A stretch of DNA of 37,125 bases from Deltaproteobacteria bacterium (GCA_031263525.1 JAISFP010000312.1:1-37125); one strand, 5' to 3'. Positions 8,220 to 16,980 are shown, numbered from the stretch's first letter. A program made the numbers and translations. The notes: generated from the letters alone by a model not told the origin.

Positions 8220-8429
8220 TAGTTACTGCTGAAAAACCTAAGTATGTGAAATCACTAGTCTTTTTCTGGATGCCTGATCCACGTCTGGAGGGTCAAAGCG
8301 AACTGAATTGAATTATTATAATCAATAATTATTAAATCATTAAAATTTCTATCACGTCAACAAAAGGGATATTAATTAATTATCCCTAAATAAATAACTA
8401 ATTATTATCGACATAATCTTGAAAGGAAG
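8220..8429. repeat. 210-bp AT-rich direct repeat, copy 2
   Basis: Same element and orientation as 5796-6005, diverged at scattered bases. The copies bracket about 2.2 kb that contains the 385-aa membrane protein and the 13-bp array. No flanking target duplication is obvious. Confidence 0.88.
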
Positions 8430-8653
8430 ACTGGCCACGGCTCTCAACTGCGGACTCGGGGCTTGCAGGAACCTGTAATGTGCCGCACGGGGCCGAGTCC
8501 TCTCGGCCTGGACTCCTGGCCGGGAGGCAGGCCCGAGGCCAGGGGGACGGCCAGGTTCTTTCAATTATTGCCTGTACAGGATATTGCGGCGGGGAGCGAC
8601 ACGTGGCTTGACGCTGTCCTGTCTCCCGAGCGTCTTTCAAGGGCCCAAAACAG

Positions 8654-8709
8654 AACGGGGCCCGTATCCGGGCCCCGTTTGGCCCCCGAAGGGGGCTTTC
8701 CTTCGGGGG
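8654..8709. other. two consecutive strong GC hairpins, terminator-like
   Basis: AACGGGGCCCG (8654-8664) pairs perfectly with CGGGCCCCGTT (8669-8679) around a 4-nt loop. A second stem, CCCCCGAA (8683-8690) with TTCGGGGG (8702-8709), follows; within it CCCCCGAAGGGGG is an alternative shorter hairpin. On the minus strand the first stem is followed by a T-rich CTGTTTTGG. They could terminate an unrecognised transcript; the surrounding 8430-9719 has no convincing protein gene. Confidence 0.6.
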
Positions 8710-9145
8710 AGAGGTGTCTGTTCGTCGTCTCGTCAGGGCGGCCTTCCCTTCCAGGGTGTAGAAGGGGGGCCGGAGTCAGGAAATTGCTATAGGCTGGTCT
8801 CCTTTCGGGCGCGGGAGTGCCCGCTCGTGCCCGGACTGTCTGGCTCCCCCGCCCCGGGGTCCCGTGCGGGGGCCTGCGGGAGAAGCCTGCGGGGGGCTTG
8901 CGTGTCTTGGGAGGATACGGGGGGAGGCGACTGATCAGGACGCCTCGGGGCGGCGCCGGCCGCCCTTTCCCCGGCATGGAGGCCCTGGCTGTGGAGGGTT
9001 TCCGCCAGTATCCCCCGGCGAAGAAAGCTGGACGTTGTCAAAGGCTGGCACGGGGCTCTCCGGCGCGGGGCGGGGGCCTGCCTGTCCCGCTCGGGTCTGA
9101 TGCCCGTGCCGGCTCTGCAGGCCGGGACCCGGAGGGCCCACCCGA

Positions 9146-9658
9146 CCGGCGGGCCACGGCTGTTCGGGGCCCGCCGGCGGTGCCTGCGGAGGATCTTGGA
9201 AAATCCTGCGAAAATCCTGCGCGGAAGGGGGGCCGGGACGGGCCGCGTCCGGCCCCCCTGTCCCGATGCCTCTCTCCGCCGACGGTGCCGGCTGTCAAGG
9301 GCCGGCGCCCAGTCATGCGGGGGGATCGAAATTATCTCTCTGAAACGGGCTTCCGGGACAGCGAGCGTTCCGGGGCCGGCCCTGTCAGCCCTCCCGACCG
9401 GCGGGCTCCGGCTGTTCAGGGCCCGCCGGCATTGCCTGCGGAGGATCGTGCCGAAATCGAGTCCCGCTCTGGGCCCGTGCGGTCCGTGCCCCGATCCCCG
9501 GCCATCTTCCGACTGGCCGCGTCCCGGAACTTTGCCGTCGCCGTCCCGCTCCGAGTTCTCCGTGTCCCGGCCCTGACATCGCCCTTTCCGACACGCGTCG
9601 GCATCGGGGGAGTCGCCTCTCCCCGCCCGGCGGGCCCGGGCTGTTCTGGGCCCGCCGG
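9146..9658. repeat. three copies of a REP-like palindrome about 240 bp apart
   Basis: Copies at 9146-9177, 9398-9429 and 9627-9658. Each has a CCGGCGGGC-type left arm and a GCCCGCCGG-type right arm (10, 9 and 11 pairs) around a conserved CGGCTGTTC-like loop. Each is followed within a few bases by TGCCTGCGGAGGA. Spacing is 252 and 229 bp. The conserved loop and tail indicate a true repeat family and not chance GC pairing. The DNA between the copies has no convincing gene. Confidence 0.85.
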
Positions 9659-9719
9659 CTTGCCTGCGGAGGAACTGGGCTTTGTCTGTGCCGTTGGGGA
9701 AACTCTTCGGGCCGGGGGC

Positions 9720-10337
9720 CTAGTGCAGGGTGGGGGTCATGGTAACCGCGCCGGTGATGTCGTGCGGGAGCCTGACCTTCTCCAGTGTGCGCTTCAGGGG
9801 CTCTATGCCCTCGGCGTCCGGGTAGCACATCGCGATGATGCCCATGAAGGTGATGGTCTCCGCGATGGCCTCCAGGAGGAGGGTCTTCTGGCCCTTCAGG
9901 TCGTGGTCGAGGTTCTCGACCACGGGGGCGAGATACGAGAGCACCTTCGCGGCGGCGACGGCGGAGTGCCTGGTGGCGAGCGAGAGGCTCGTGCCGGGGA
10001 AGTTCACCTGCCCGGCCTCGGCTGCCACGACGCGGGCGAGCTCGCCGAACTCCTCGTCCATGAGCCGCCTGGCCTCGTCGGGGATGTCCTCCTCCCTGCC
10101 GCCGACCACGGCGAGCTCGGCCATGCGCCCTAGCGTCCTGGACAGGACCGTGTACCGGTCCCAGGCGAGGTTCAGGTCGCTTATGAGGGAGGGGAGATCC
10201 TCCATCTGCTTCTTGGCGGCGCGGACCGCATCCACGACGTCGGGCGGCATTCCGGCGGCTCCGGGGAAGTCCAGGACCCCCGCCAGGAGGGCGCTTATGT
10301 CGAACATGGAGTCGAAGTCGTCGGTTACTATCATCAT
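9720..10337 (-). CDS. small flagellin-like protein downstream of flagellin
   Basis: 205 aa, start at the first of two ATGs (10337) preceded by GGAGG at good spacing; the upstream in-frame extension to 10463 is GC-rich spacer. The middle (about residues 66-118) resembles the flagellin D1 helix hairpin: RMAELAVVGG, then DEARRLMDEEFGELARVV, then NFPGTSL, against RMKELAEQAA, RDIINSEYQMMAAEIDR and EFNGVKLL in the adjacent flagellin. It lacks the conserved flagellin N-terminus (SSGLKING) and the C-terminal D0 helix (SQANALP-type), so it cannot polymerise as a normal flagellin. The rest is helical with one cysteine (MCYPDAEG). Position after fliC on the same strand suggests coexpression. Possible roles are cap, chaperone or filament accessory protein; this is inference. 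Confidence 0.75.
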   Translation of the reverse strand: MMIVTDDFDSMFDISALLAGVLDFPGAAGMPPDVVDAVRAAKKQMEDLPSLISDLNLAWDRYTVLSRTLGRMAELAVVGGREEDIPDEARRLMDEEFGELARVVAAEAGQVNFPGTSLSLATRHSAVAAAKVLSYLAPVVENLDHDLKGQKTLLLEAIAETITFMGIIAMCYPDAEGIEPLKRTLEKVRLPHDITGAVTMTPTLH

Positions 10338-10554
10338 GGCTGTCCTCCGGTGCTCCCTCGGGCGGGGCCCTGTGTCCAGGGGGCCGCCGGCCCCCGTCTC
10401 CGGGCCCTCGGGCCCTCTCCTCGCGGGCCTCCCTGACCCCCTGGGGGCCGGGAAGCTCTTCATCTCACGGGCTCATGGCCCGTGCCCTTCTCCGGGCCCT
10501 GCGGCCCCCTTCCTTCCTTTAACCGGCGGGGGGCCGGCCGGCCTCTTCAGGTCT

Positions 10555-11000
10555 TCGGCCTTTCCGGCCGGCCCCCGCAGGTATCGCCGGCCTTTCCGGT
10601 CGGCCACCCGGGCCTTCCCGGCCTTCAGGCCGGCCCTCCCGGATTTTGCCGGCCTTTCCGGCCGGCCCTTGCAGGTCTCGCCGGCCTTTCCGACCGGCCC
10701 TCCCGGGCATTCCCGGCCTTCCGGCCGGCCCTCCCGGGCCTTCCCGGCCTTCCGACCGGCAATCCCGGACTTCGCCGGCCTTTCCGGCCGGCCCTTGCAG
10801 GTCTCGTCGGCCTTTCCGGCCGGCCCTTGCAGGTCTCGCCGGCCTTTCCGGCCGGCCCTTGCAGGTCTCGCCGGCCTTTCCGGCCGGCCCTTGCAGGTCT
10901 CGCCGGCCTTTCCGGCCGGCCCTCGAAGGTCTCGCCGGCCTTTCCGGCCGGCCCTCGAAGGTCTCGCCGGCCTTCCGGCCGGCCCTTCCGGGCTTCCCCG
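10555..11000. repeat. 32-bp tandem array of GCCGGCC hairpins between flagellin and flagellin-like gene
   Basis: The 717-bp spacer is dominated by repeats of period 32, most regular from about 10780 to 10975 (a CGCCGGCCTTTCCGGCCGGC core plus CCTTGCAGGTCT), becoming degenerate to the left. In the direction of transcription (minus) each unit reads GCCGGCC-GGAAA-GGCCGGC, a 7-bp hairpin with a purine loop. Period 32 is not a multiple of three, so coding is unlikely although several frames stay open. In the flagellin transcript it would form a row of hairpins between the two cistrons. Confidence 0.92.
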
Positions 11001-11054
11001 GCTTCTCCGGGGCCCTCTTCAGGGCCTGCCGGACTTCCCGGCTCCCGGCCTCCC

Positions 11055-12914
11055 TTACCCGTTCAGAAGCGACATGGCCATCTCGGGGAGGGCGTTGGCC
11101 TGGGAAAGGATGGACACCGCGGCCTGGCTCAGGACCTGGTTGCGCACGAAGTCCGTCATCTCCGTCGCTATGTCCACGTCGGAGATCCTGCTCTCCGCGG
11201 CCTGGCCGGTGTCGTACATGATCTCGCGGTTGGTCAGAGTGTTCTCCAGGCGGGTGATGTAGGCCCCGAGTCTCGCCCGGCAGAACTCCTTCTTGGCTAT
11301 GGCCCGGTCCAGGGCGTCCAGGGCCTCCTGGGCGTTGGACTGGGTGCGGATCGAGGCCCCGGCCCAGTCCCCTCCGGAGGCGTTCTGGATCTCGGTGAAG
11401 GTCTCGCGGTTGAGGCCCAGTATGAAGCCGTCCTTCTCGTTCCCGAAAGTTCCGAACTTCGCGCCCCCGAAGCCGTAGAAGTTCAGGTCGTAGGCATTGC
11501 CGCTGGCGCTGGACCCCGCGTTCAGGATCCAGAGGTCCCTCTGGTCGCCCGTGTCCCGGCCGTCCAGGCGCACCGACCAGGTGCCCAGGCCGGTGGGCTG
11601 GGCCTTCAGGACCCCCCAGGCCTCGCCGCCGTTCCCGAACCAGCTCCCGTCCCGTCCGCTCTCCTCGGTCTCGTCGTTGTACCACATGATCGTGGAGGAG
11701 TGGCCGGGAATGTCGGCGACCACGCCCAGCTGCTGGTCGCTCCCGAAGACGTCCATGTCGTGGTCGCCGCCTTCGCGGTTGAAGACGTAGACCGACCTGT
11801 AGCCGGGCCGGTACACGTAGTCCTCCAGCTTGGCCCAGTAGGTGTCGCTGTTCTCGTTCACCGCGGCGGCGAAGCACTGGGCGGCGCTGTAGAGCAGGGG
11901 GCTGGTGTAGGCGCTGGAGCTCATGGAGTAGAACTTGAACTTTTCGGGATCCTCGCAGGCCGCGCTGTTCATCGATGCGCTTCCCAGGAAGTAGATCTCG
12001 TCTCCGAGGCATATCCTGCTCACGCTGGAGTTGGCGTTGTAGTTCACGAGCGAGTCCACCGTCTCCTCGACCTTGAAATCTATCCTGACCCTCGACTGGG
12101 TCCCGCGGTTCACTGCGTCTATCAGCCTCTCCAGCGACGTCCCGCTCTGGATCTGATAGGCGCCCGCCACGTAGCGGCCGCGGTTAAGCTCGGTGTCATC
12201 GTCCTCGCCCAGGTCCCAGTTGTAGCCGTAGCTGAAGATCTGCCCGGATGCCCAGCCTTCGACGGGCCTGCTGAGCGAGGGGATGCCTCCCCCGCAGCAT
12301 CCGTCGGCGTTACCGTAGCCCTCGAGGGCCGTGGTCGCCCAGATGTCGTTCTTCTCGTCGCCCGCGATGGCGAGGCCGGTGGACGCCGTGGCCCTCAGGT
12401 CGCAGATCTGGATGAAGTAGTAGTCCTCGGCGATGCTGTCGCGCATGCCGAAGTGGACCTTCAGCCCCTGGCCGCGGTGGCGGGGGTTGATGCTCCCGTT
12501 CAGGAGCTTGACGCCGTTGAACTCGGTGGCGTTGGCTATGCGGTCTATCTCCGCGGCCATCATCTGGTACTCGGAGTTTATGATGTCCCTCTGGAGGGTC
12601 GTGTAGGTGCCGGTCGCAGCCTGCTCGGCCAGCTCCTTCATCCTGATGAGCTTCTCGTCGATGACGGCCATGGCCCCCTCGGCGGTGTGCATGAGGCTCA
12701 GCATGTCGGCCACGTTCCTGATGCCCTGGTCGTTCACCTGGAGCTCCGTCCGCATCATCTCGCGGACTCCGTAGCCCGCGGGATCGTCGGCGGGGCCGTT
12801 AATCTTCAGCCCCGAGGAGAGCCTCGCGGTGTTGACCGCGAGCCTGGCGTAGTTCTTGCCGAGCATGTTCGATGCGAAGATGGCCGGCATGTTGTGGTTC
12901 AGGACGAGACCCAT
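11055..12914 (-). CDS. fliC: flagellin with large central domain and seven cysteines
   Basis: 619 aa. Filament subunit exported by the flagellar type III system. The N-terminal D0/D1 region (1-145) has ARLSSGLKINGPADDPAGYG, ADMLSLMHTAEGAM, RMKELAEQAATG and ATEFNGVKLLNG. The C-terminal D1/D0 region (about 510-619) has NAQEALDALDRAIAKKEF, RARLGAYITRLENT, SRISDVDIATEMTDFVR and SILSQANALP, ending LLNG. The central part (about 146-505) replaces the variable D2/D3 domains and is not recognised. It has cysteines at about residues 171, 206, 207, 302, 320 and 347, and one in the D1 helix (544, KKEFCRARLG); flagellins usually lack cysteine. The ATG at 12914 follows AAGGGGGC, and a sigma-28 promoter lies about 80 bp upstream. 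The symbol is used in the generic sense. Confidence 0.97.
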   Translation of the reverse strand: MGLVLNHNMPAIFASNMLGKNYARLAVNTARLSSGLKINGPADDPAGYGVREMMRTELQVNDQGIRNVADMLSLMHTAEGAMAVIDEKLIRMKELAEQAATGTYTTLQRDIINSEYQMMAAEIDRIANATEFNGVKLLNGSINPRHRGQGLKVHFGMRDSIAEDYYFIQICDLRATASTGLAIAGDEKNDIWATTALEGYGNADGCCGGGIPSLSRPVEGWASGQIFSYGYNWDLGEDDDTELNRGRYVAGAYQIQSGTSLERLIDAVNRGTQSRVRIDFKVEETVDSLVNYNANSSVSRICLGDEIYFLGSASMNSAACEDPEKFKFYSMSSSAYTSPLLYSAAQCFAAAVNENSDTYWAKLEDYVYRPGYRSVYVFNREGGDHDMDVFGSDQQLGVVADIPGHSSTIMWYNDETEESGRDGSWFGNGGEAWGVLKAQPTGLGTWSVRLDGRDTGDQRDLWILNAGSSASGNAYDLNFYGFGGAKFGTFGNEKDGFILGLNRETFTEIQNASGGDWAGASIRTQSNAQEALDALDRAIAKKEFCRARLGAYITRLENTLTNREIMYDTGQAAESRISDVDIATEMTDFVRNQVLSQAAVSILSQANALPEMAMSLLNG

Positions 12915-12990
12915 GGCTTTTGCCCCCTTGGAGAGACGCTCGAGAACGGTCGAGGATTTGTCGAAAGCCCTTCAACTATCCTCAGGACTC

Positions 12991-13017
12991 TTATCGTCAT
13001 TTCGCCAGGGGACTTTA
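12991..13017 (-). promoter_or_regulatory. sigma-28 (FliA) promoter for flagellin
   Basis: On the minus strand TAAAGTCC (13017-13010) is followed by exactly 11 bases and GACGATAA (12998-12991). The FliA consensus is TAAAGTTT-N11-GCCGATAA, so 13 of 16 positions and the spacing match. Transcription would start near 12985, about 70 nt before the flagellin ATG. Confidence 0.85.
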
Positions 13018-13429
13018 ACTTCTTTCGGGACTTTTTCACGTTCCCCCGGGGCAAGCTTCAGCTCTGGCGCGTAATCCGGCTCATGACTGGCTTCCGGAAG
13101 CCGGAGGATATCATCGAGACAATCTTCAGGCTGAAGGCGGCTGTCCCTCTCCGTAGCCTTTACCGCAAGGCTTCCGGCGAGATCGCCTTGCGGCTGGCCG
13201 CGGGAGTCCGGCAGGGGTGCCAGAGCAAAGTCTGGGAGAAGGCATCAGGGATGTCCTGGCCGTTTCCGCCGGCAAACCTCGCAGGCAGGTTAACCTTGCC
13301 GTCCCAAAATTCTTGAGACATGGCTCGCATTTGCCCGGAAACCTTCTCTACGGGTCCATGATGACATTGACTGAGACTCGGGGAAGAGATTGTGCAAGAA
13401 TTTTGAGAGCTATTGCGGAATATTTTCAC

Positions 13430-13640
13430 GAGACATTGCACGATATTCAAGCGAGACATTGCGTGAGATTCAGGAGAGGCATAGCGCGAGACTCCGGAGA
13501 TGAGCAGCCCGGTATTTTGTCGAGGCATTGTCTCGGACTTCGCAGAGGAGTTGCCTCGCTTCTCAGAGGAGTTGTCTCTGACTTCGGAGATGCGTTACCT
13601 CGGACTTTTCAGAGACATAGCGGGAGATTTAGGAGAGAAT
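13430..13640. repeat. degenerate about 25-bp repeat (GAGACATTGC motif)
   Basis: The sequence repeats variants of GAGACATTGC, CGAGATTCAGGAGA, GAGGCATTG and GGACTTCGGAGA at roughly 23-27-bp spacing through 13430-13640. The frames open across it read as repeated Arg/His-rich peptides in one frame and differ in the others, so I treat it as noncoding. The rest of 13018-13930 holds no recognised gene. Confidence 0.6.
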
Positions 13641-13964
13641 TTTCTGAAGACTTGGGAGGGGACGGCATCTGCCAGTCATTCGGCTTGCCTCGGCCGTCCT
13701 TCTGCAGGTGCCGGTGGCGTCTGTCTCTGGAACGGGGCCAGCCAGATTTTCTCCTGATGCCGGGGAGAGGGCGGCAGGTCTCCTGAGTTTCCCTCGCCCG
13801 GGACCGGCACCTGTCTCGCGTCAACTGGCAGACCGTCCTCCGTGGCCTGAGGTTCACTGGCCGCCCGGCCGCTGTGTCTCCCGTCCTCCTGCGGGCCTGG
13901 CCCCGGCGGTTGCAGGTCCATACGTATTGATTATATTACGCTTCCGGATAAATATTAGAAAATA

Positions 13965-14258
13965 TTGAAATCTTTTCCCACGTTATGGAAGCGAGTCATG
14001 GCAAAGAGATAGCAGAGCTGTGGTCCTGCACTGATTTCTCACCCCTGGAACGATAGCCAAAATTATAACAATAACCGAACTCGTAATATTACCCGTCCAT
14101 TTAAATGTCGGAATCTTCTCCCATATTTTGATAGCGAATCAGAGTGGGGAGACACCGGATTTGGGGGTTTGCCCGCCCTTTCCACCCCTGGACTGATAGC
14201 CAAATTCCGACATTTGAATGGACGGGTAATAACATTTAACCGAACTCGTAATACGATC
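13965..14258. repeat. AT-rich degenerate duplication with a 24-bp inverted repeat
   Basis: Two diverged halves (about 13965-14090 and 14111-14258) share, in order, an ATCTTYTCCCA block, a TAGCGARTCA-like block, CACCCCTGGA, GATAGCCAAA and TAACCGAACTCGTAATA. In addition 14091-14114 and 14204-14227 form a 24-bp inverted repeat with one mismatch and an 89-bp loop. No frame is coding. It resembles a small noncoding mobile element or a nested insertion. Confidence 0.75.
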
Positions 14259-14490
14259 CCGAAGGTGTCGGGGAGGGTCCTGAGCGACATCCAATAGAAA
14301 ACAGAGGGATTTCCCGGCTGGTTCGTGCGGAGAGAACGTCCGGCCTTGACGCGGGGGTGACATTTGCGACACGTCCCTGCAGCAGTTTGCGATAGTCCGG
14401 CGCGTCTCGTTCCGGTGCCCATGGGGGAGCAGGAAAGGCGAGGGGGGCCGGGAGAAGGACGGCCTGCATAAGGACGGCCTGCATGACGTG

Positions 14491-15204
14491 TCATTTGGTT
14501 TTATCGACAAATTCCAGCGAGTCGAGGAACGGGACGCATGTTTCCTTTGCAGGCTGGATGTCGCGGGCACTGGCGAGATCCGTGCCGGCCTCCTGGACTT
14601 TCGTGTCTGGCAGGACGCAGACGAGCGCCACGAACATCGTGTCGGAGAGGACCATGCGGAGCAGGGCCAGCTCCTTTTCCTCGCTGCCCGGGATTCGCGG
14701 GTCCTTGTTCCACAGTTCCGCGTCCGCCGCCCGGAGCCCCTTGAAGAAGAACTGGCGCAGGGCGCTCGACGAGCCCTGGTTGTGGTCGCTGGTTATCGCG
14801 AAATCGAGGAAGTCCGCCCACAGCCTGTCGACGCCAACCCTTTCCAGCACGAGTCTCTCGTCCTTGGTCATAACCGACACGATGGCCATGAGTATGACGG
14901 GTTTATCAGTCTCGGAGGCGTCTAGCGAGGCAATCTTGATTTTGCGTTCGGTGCCCGGGAGAAACGGGACCTGATCGTCCATGGCGTCCATGTCGGCCCT
15001 CTTCTTGAAGGACGAGGGGTACCTGACCGTGAAGGGACGCCCGCGCGTGTCCAGGCCGGCCTCGTCGCTCGAGAAGGTATCCCAGCCCGGCTGCGCGGGG
15101 GAAGGCTGCCCCCATGACGTCCCGGCGGATGCCAGGGACAGGGTAGCCGCGAGGGCGGCGGAAACGAGCTTCAGGATGCAAGGTGAAGTTCTGAGACGAG
15201 TCAT
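14491..15204 (-). CDS. secreted protein, possibly PsbP/DcrB-like fold
   Basis: 237 aa with a clear signal peptide (positively charged start, then LVSAALAATLSLASAGTSWG, likely cleaved near residue 33). The mature part begins with GRPFTVRYPSSFKKR, reminiscent of the first strand and turn of PsbP/DUF1795-like domains, and ends FLDSLEFVDKTK. Two cysteines in the mature part (about residues 195-225) could form a disulfide in the periplasm. The ATG at 15204 follows AAAAGGAT. It is a single-gene unit on the minus strand with its own promoter about 110 bp upstream. No enzymatic motif is visible; the fold suggestion is weak, and the safe name is secreted protein of unknown function. Confidence 0.8.
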   Translation of the reverse strand: MTRLRTSPCILKLVSAALAATLSLASAGTSWGQPSPAQPGWDTFSSDEAGLDTRGRPFTVRYPSSFKKRADMDAMDDQVPFLPGTERKIKIASLDASETDKPVILMAIVSVMTKDERLVLERVGVDRLWADFLDFAITSDHNQGSSSALRQFFFKGLRAADAELWNKDPRIPGSEEKELALLRMVLSDTMFVALVCVLPDTKVQEAGTDLASARDIQPAKETCVPFLDSLEFVDKTK

Positions 15205-15314
15205 GGGGAGTTATCCTTTTCCTGCGATATGCTGGAACGCGTCCGAGATCCGGGCTGACGGCACGGGCCCGGGACGGCGGCAGGCGTTTGCTCGTCCAGG
15301 GTTCATGCCCGTCA

Positions 15315-15344
15315 AAATTATCATGACTGTGCATTACTTGTCAA
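15315..15344 (-). promoter_or_regulatory. sigma-70 promoter for the secreted 237-aa protein
   Basis: On the minus strand a perfect TTGACA (15344-15339) precedes GATAAT (15322-15317, spacer 16) or TAATTT (15320-15315, spacer 18). The leader would be about 105 nt. Confidence 0.55.
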
Positions 15345-16459
15345 TTCCCAGCGGATCTGCATACGCCTCAGCAGCCCGTATTATTTTTCCTCTTGCATGT
15401 GTCAGTCGGCAATTGCCCAGTTACGGCATGGCAGCTATCCTGCCCGTATGAGGGAAATGAGCAGAAGCTCAGTCAGACTGATCATTAGCTTTCAAAGCTT
15501 TTCAATAGCTGTCATGATATGTAACTCAGAAATGTTTGTATTTATTGACGTGACTTTTAATGTTGACCTACATGACAAATCAGATATGGAAATTGAATCT
15601 ACAGGCATTTATTACATATTTTAAAACTAAAATTTTTAAAATTCATCATTTGTTTTGATTGTATGTAAAATACATTTTCCCAGCAATCAATGACAGGGCT
15701 GGGTGATACTCAAATTGTAGATCATTGATAATTTTTCGTTTTTACTAGTAATTTTTTTTTGAGAATGTTTAGAGTGACCACACTATTTAAAATAAATATA
15801 GATTTTTTCAAATCATTGGAAACAACTCGCTGATCCAACATAAATTATCAAATAACATCATGTTCAACCAATATTATTTTTTAAAAATGATCATATGAAT
15901 TATGAAAAGTCATAAATTTTAAAATTTCAAAAAGCAATTATATATTTGATAAGATTAGTCATTTTTACCATTTTAGCCATTGCCCCATGCTAGTCATGTT
16001 CGTCATGAAAGGGCGAACAGGTTCCAGGGCTCGGCGTCCATATGCCGTCATGAGCGCGTCGGGGAACTGTCCGTCACTGACATGTCCTCCAGAAAAAGCT
16101 CGCCCTCCGGAGCCCGCCAGTCATGGAGGTGACTTTCCGGGAGGCGTCCCGGACCCAAACCGCTCTCACTGAATGCCGCTTCCTGAATATTTCCGTCGCA
16201 GGGACGTTCCGGGCCATTCACCGGAGGCCGGGCAGTCTTCCCTGAGTGTTTTAGTGATTCGCCAGCCCAGCCATTCTCAACACTTGCATGTTCTCTCGGA
16301 TTGCGGGTATTCTGACGAGGTTCCTTCTTCTCCGTTTTCCCCGCTGTCCGGCCTGCCGGTAAGCACTGGCCTAAACCGGCGCATTTCCATGACGCCGGGC
16401 CCTGCCTCATAGCCCCCTTCCGTGTCCGCCCCGGCCCTGACGGCCCTCAAGGAGCTCTG
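15345..16459. other. gene-free spacer with AT-rich core
   Basis: About 1.1 kb between divergent genes. Positions 15450-16010 are strongly AT-rich with poly-T/A runs and no open frame of note; 16010-16450 returns to mixed composition. No DnaA boxes, tRNA or strong hairpin are seen. Confidence 0.5.
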
Positions 16460-16980
16460 ATGCCCCTTCCGGGAATCTTCATCATCGCGGTCGCGACAGC
16501 GGCGTCGTCGGCTCTGCTCCTTCGCCCGTCGCCTCTCCAGGCGAATGAAGCAAAGCGTGGGGCGGGGAGGACGGCAAAGGCGATGGCTCCCCGTCACAGG
16601 GCAATTCGTCACCTGCCGAGCCTCCCCTCCCGAATCCCGAGGCTTCAGAGCTCCCTGCCGAGCCTACCCTCCCGAATCCCGAGGCTTCAGAGCTCCCTGC
16701 CGAGCCGTCCTCCCGCAGTGCCGGCAGTTCAGAGTGCCCTTCCAAGCTGGCGGGCCCCCTGGCCGGGCAGTCCTTCGCGGAGGCAGGCGCGTCGGACGGT
16801 GCCCCTGTGCCTGGCACGGGCCGCAGGAAGCCTCGGCCTGGCGGCAGACCGCCGAAGGACCTCACGGTCCTGCCAGCACACGGCTTGAGCCTTTCCGCGC
16901 CCCGCAGCCGTTCTCCTCACGCCGCTCGATCCCTCCTCCTCCAACCGCATCGTGACGAGGTCTCCAATGCCCGTTCCTGA
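16460..16980 (+). pseudogene. membrane-anchored low-complexity protein, frameshifted; N-terminus resembles the next gene
   Basis: An ATG at 16460 with an excellent AAGGAG site begins MPLPGIFIIAVATAASSALL, closely resembling the next gene's MPVPEVVVIAVALAAAVILR. The original frame then becomes Arg-rich and unnatural, while a -1 frame from about 16549-16600 gives GKGDGSPSQGNSSPAEP, two 14-residue repeats PAEPPLPNPEASEL (42 bp, 16613-16696) and a stop at 16978-16980 that overlaps the next ATG (16967). The overlap is what translational coupling would look like. One missing base in a G-run near 16558-16570 would join the frames into about 173 aa. It may be a real mutation, a sequencing error or a programmed shift. 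Confidence 0.6.

Noticed and set aside
8430-8680. Structured RNA (SRP RNA, tmRNA, 6S) ending at the 8654 hairpin
   Set aside because: I searched by eye for the conserved SRP tetraloop region and tmRNA ends and saw neither; left as an unexplained terminator-like pair.
10482-13316. 944-codon plus frame antisense to flagellin
   Set aside because: Flagellin on the other strand is certain; the frame is open because of GC-rich codon bias and the 32-bp array.
13160-13528. Minus frame of 122 codons upstream of flagellin
   Set aside because: No ribosome site or recognised motif, and it runs into the degenerate repeat.
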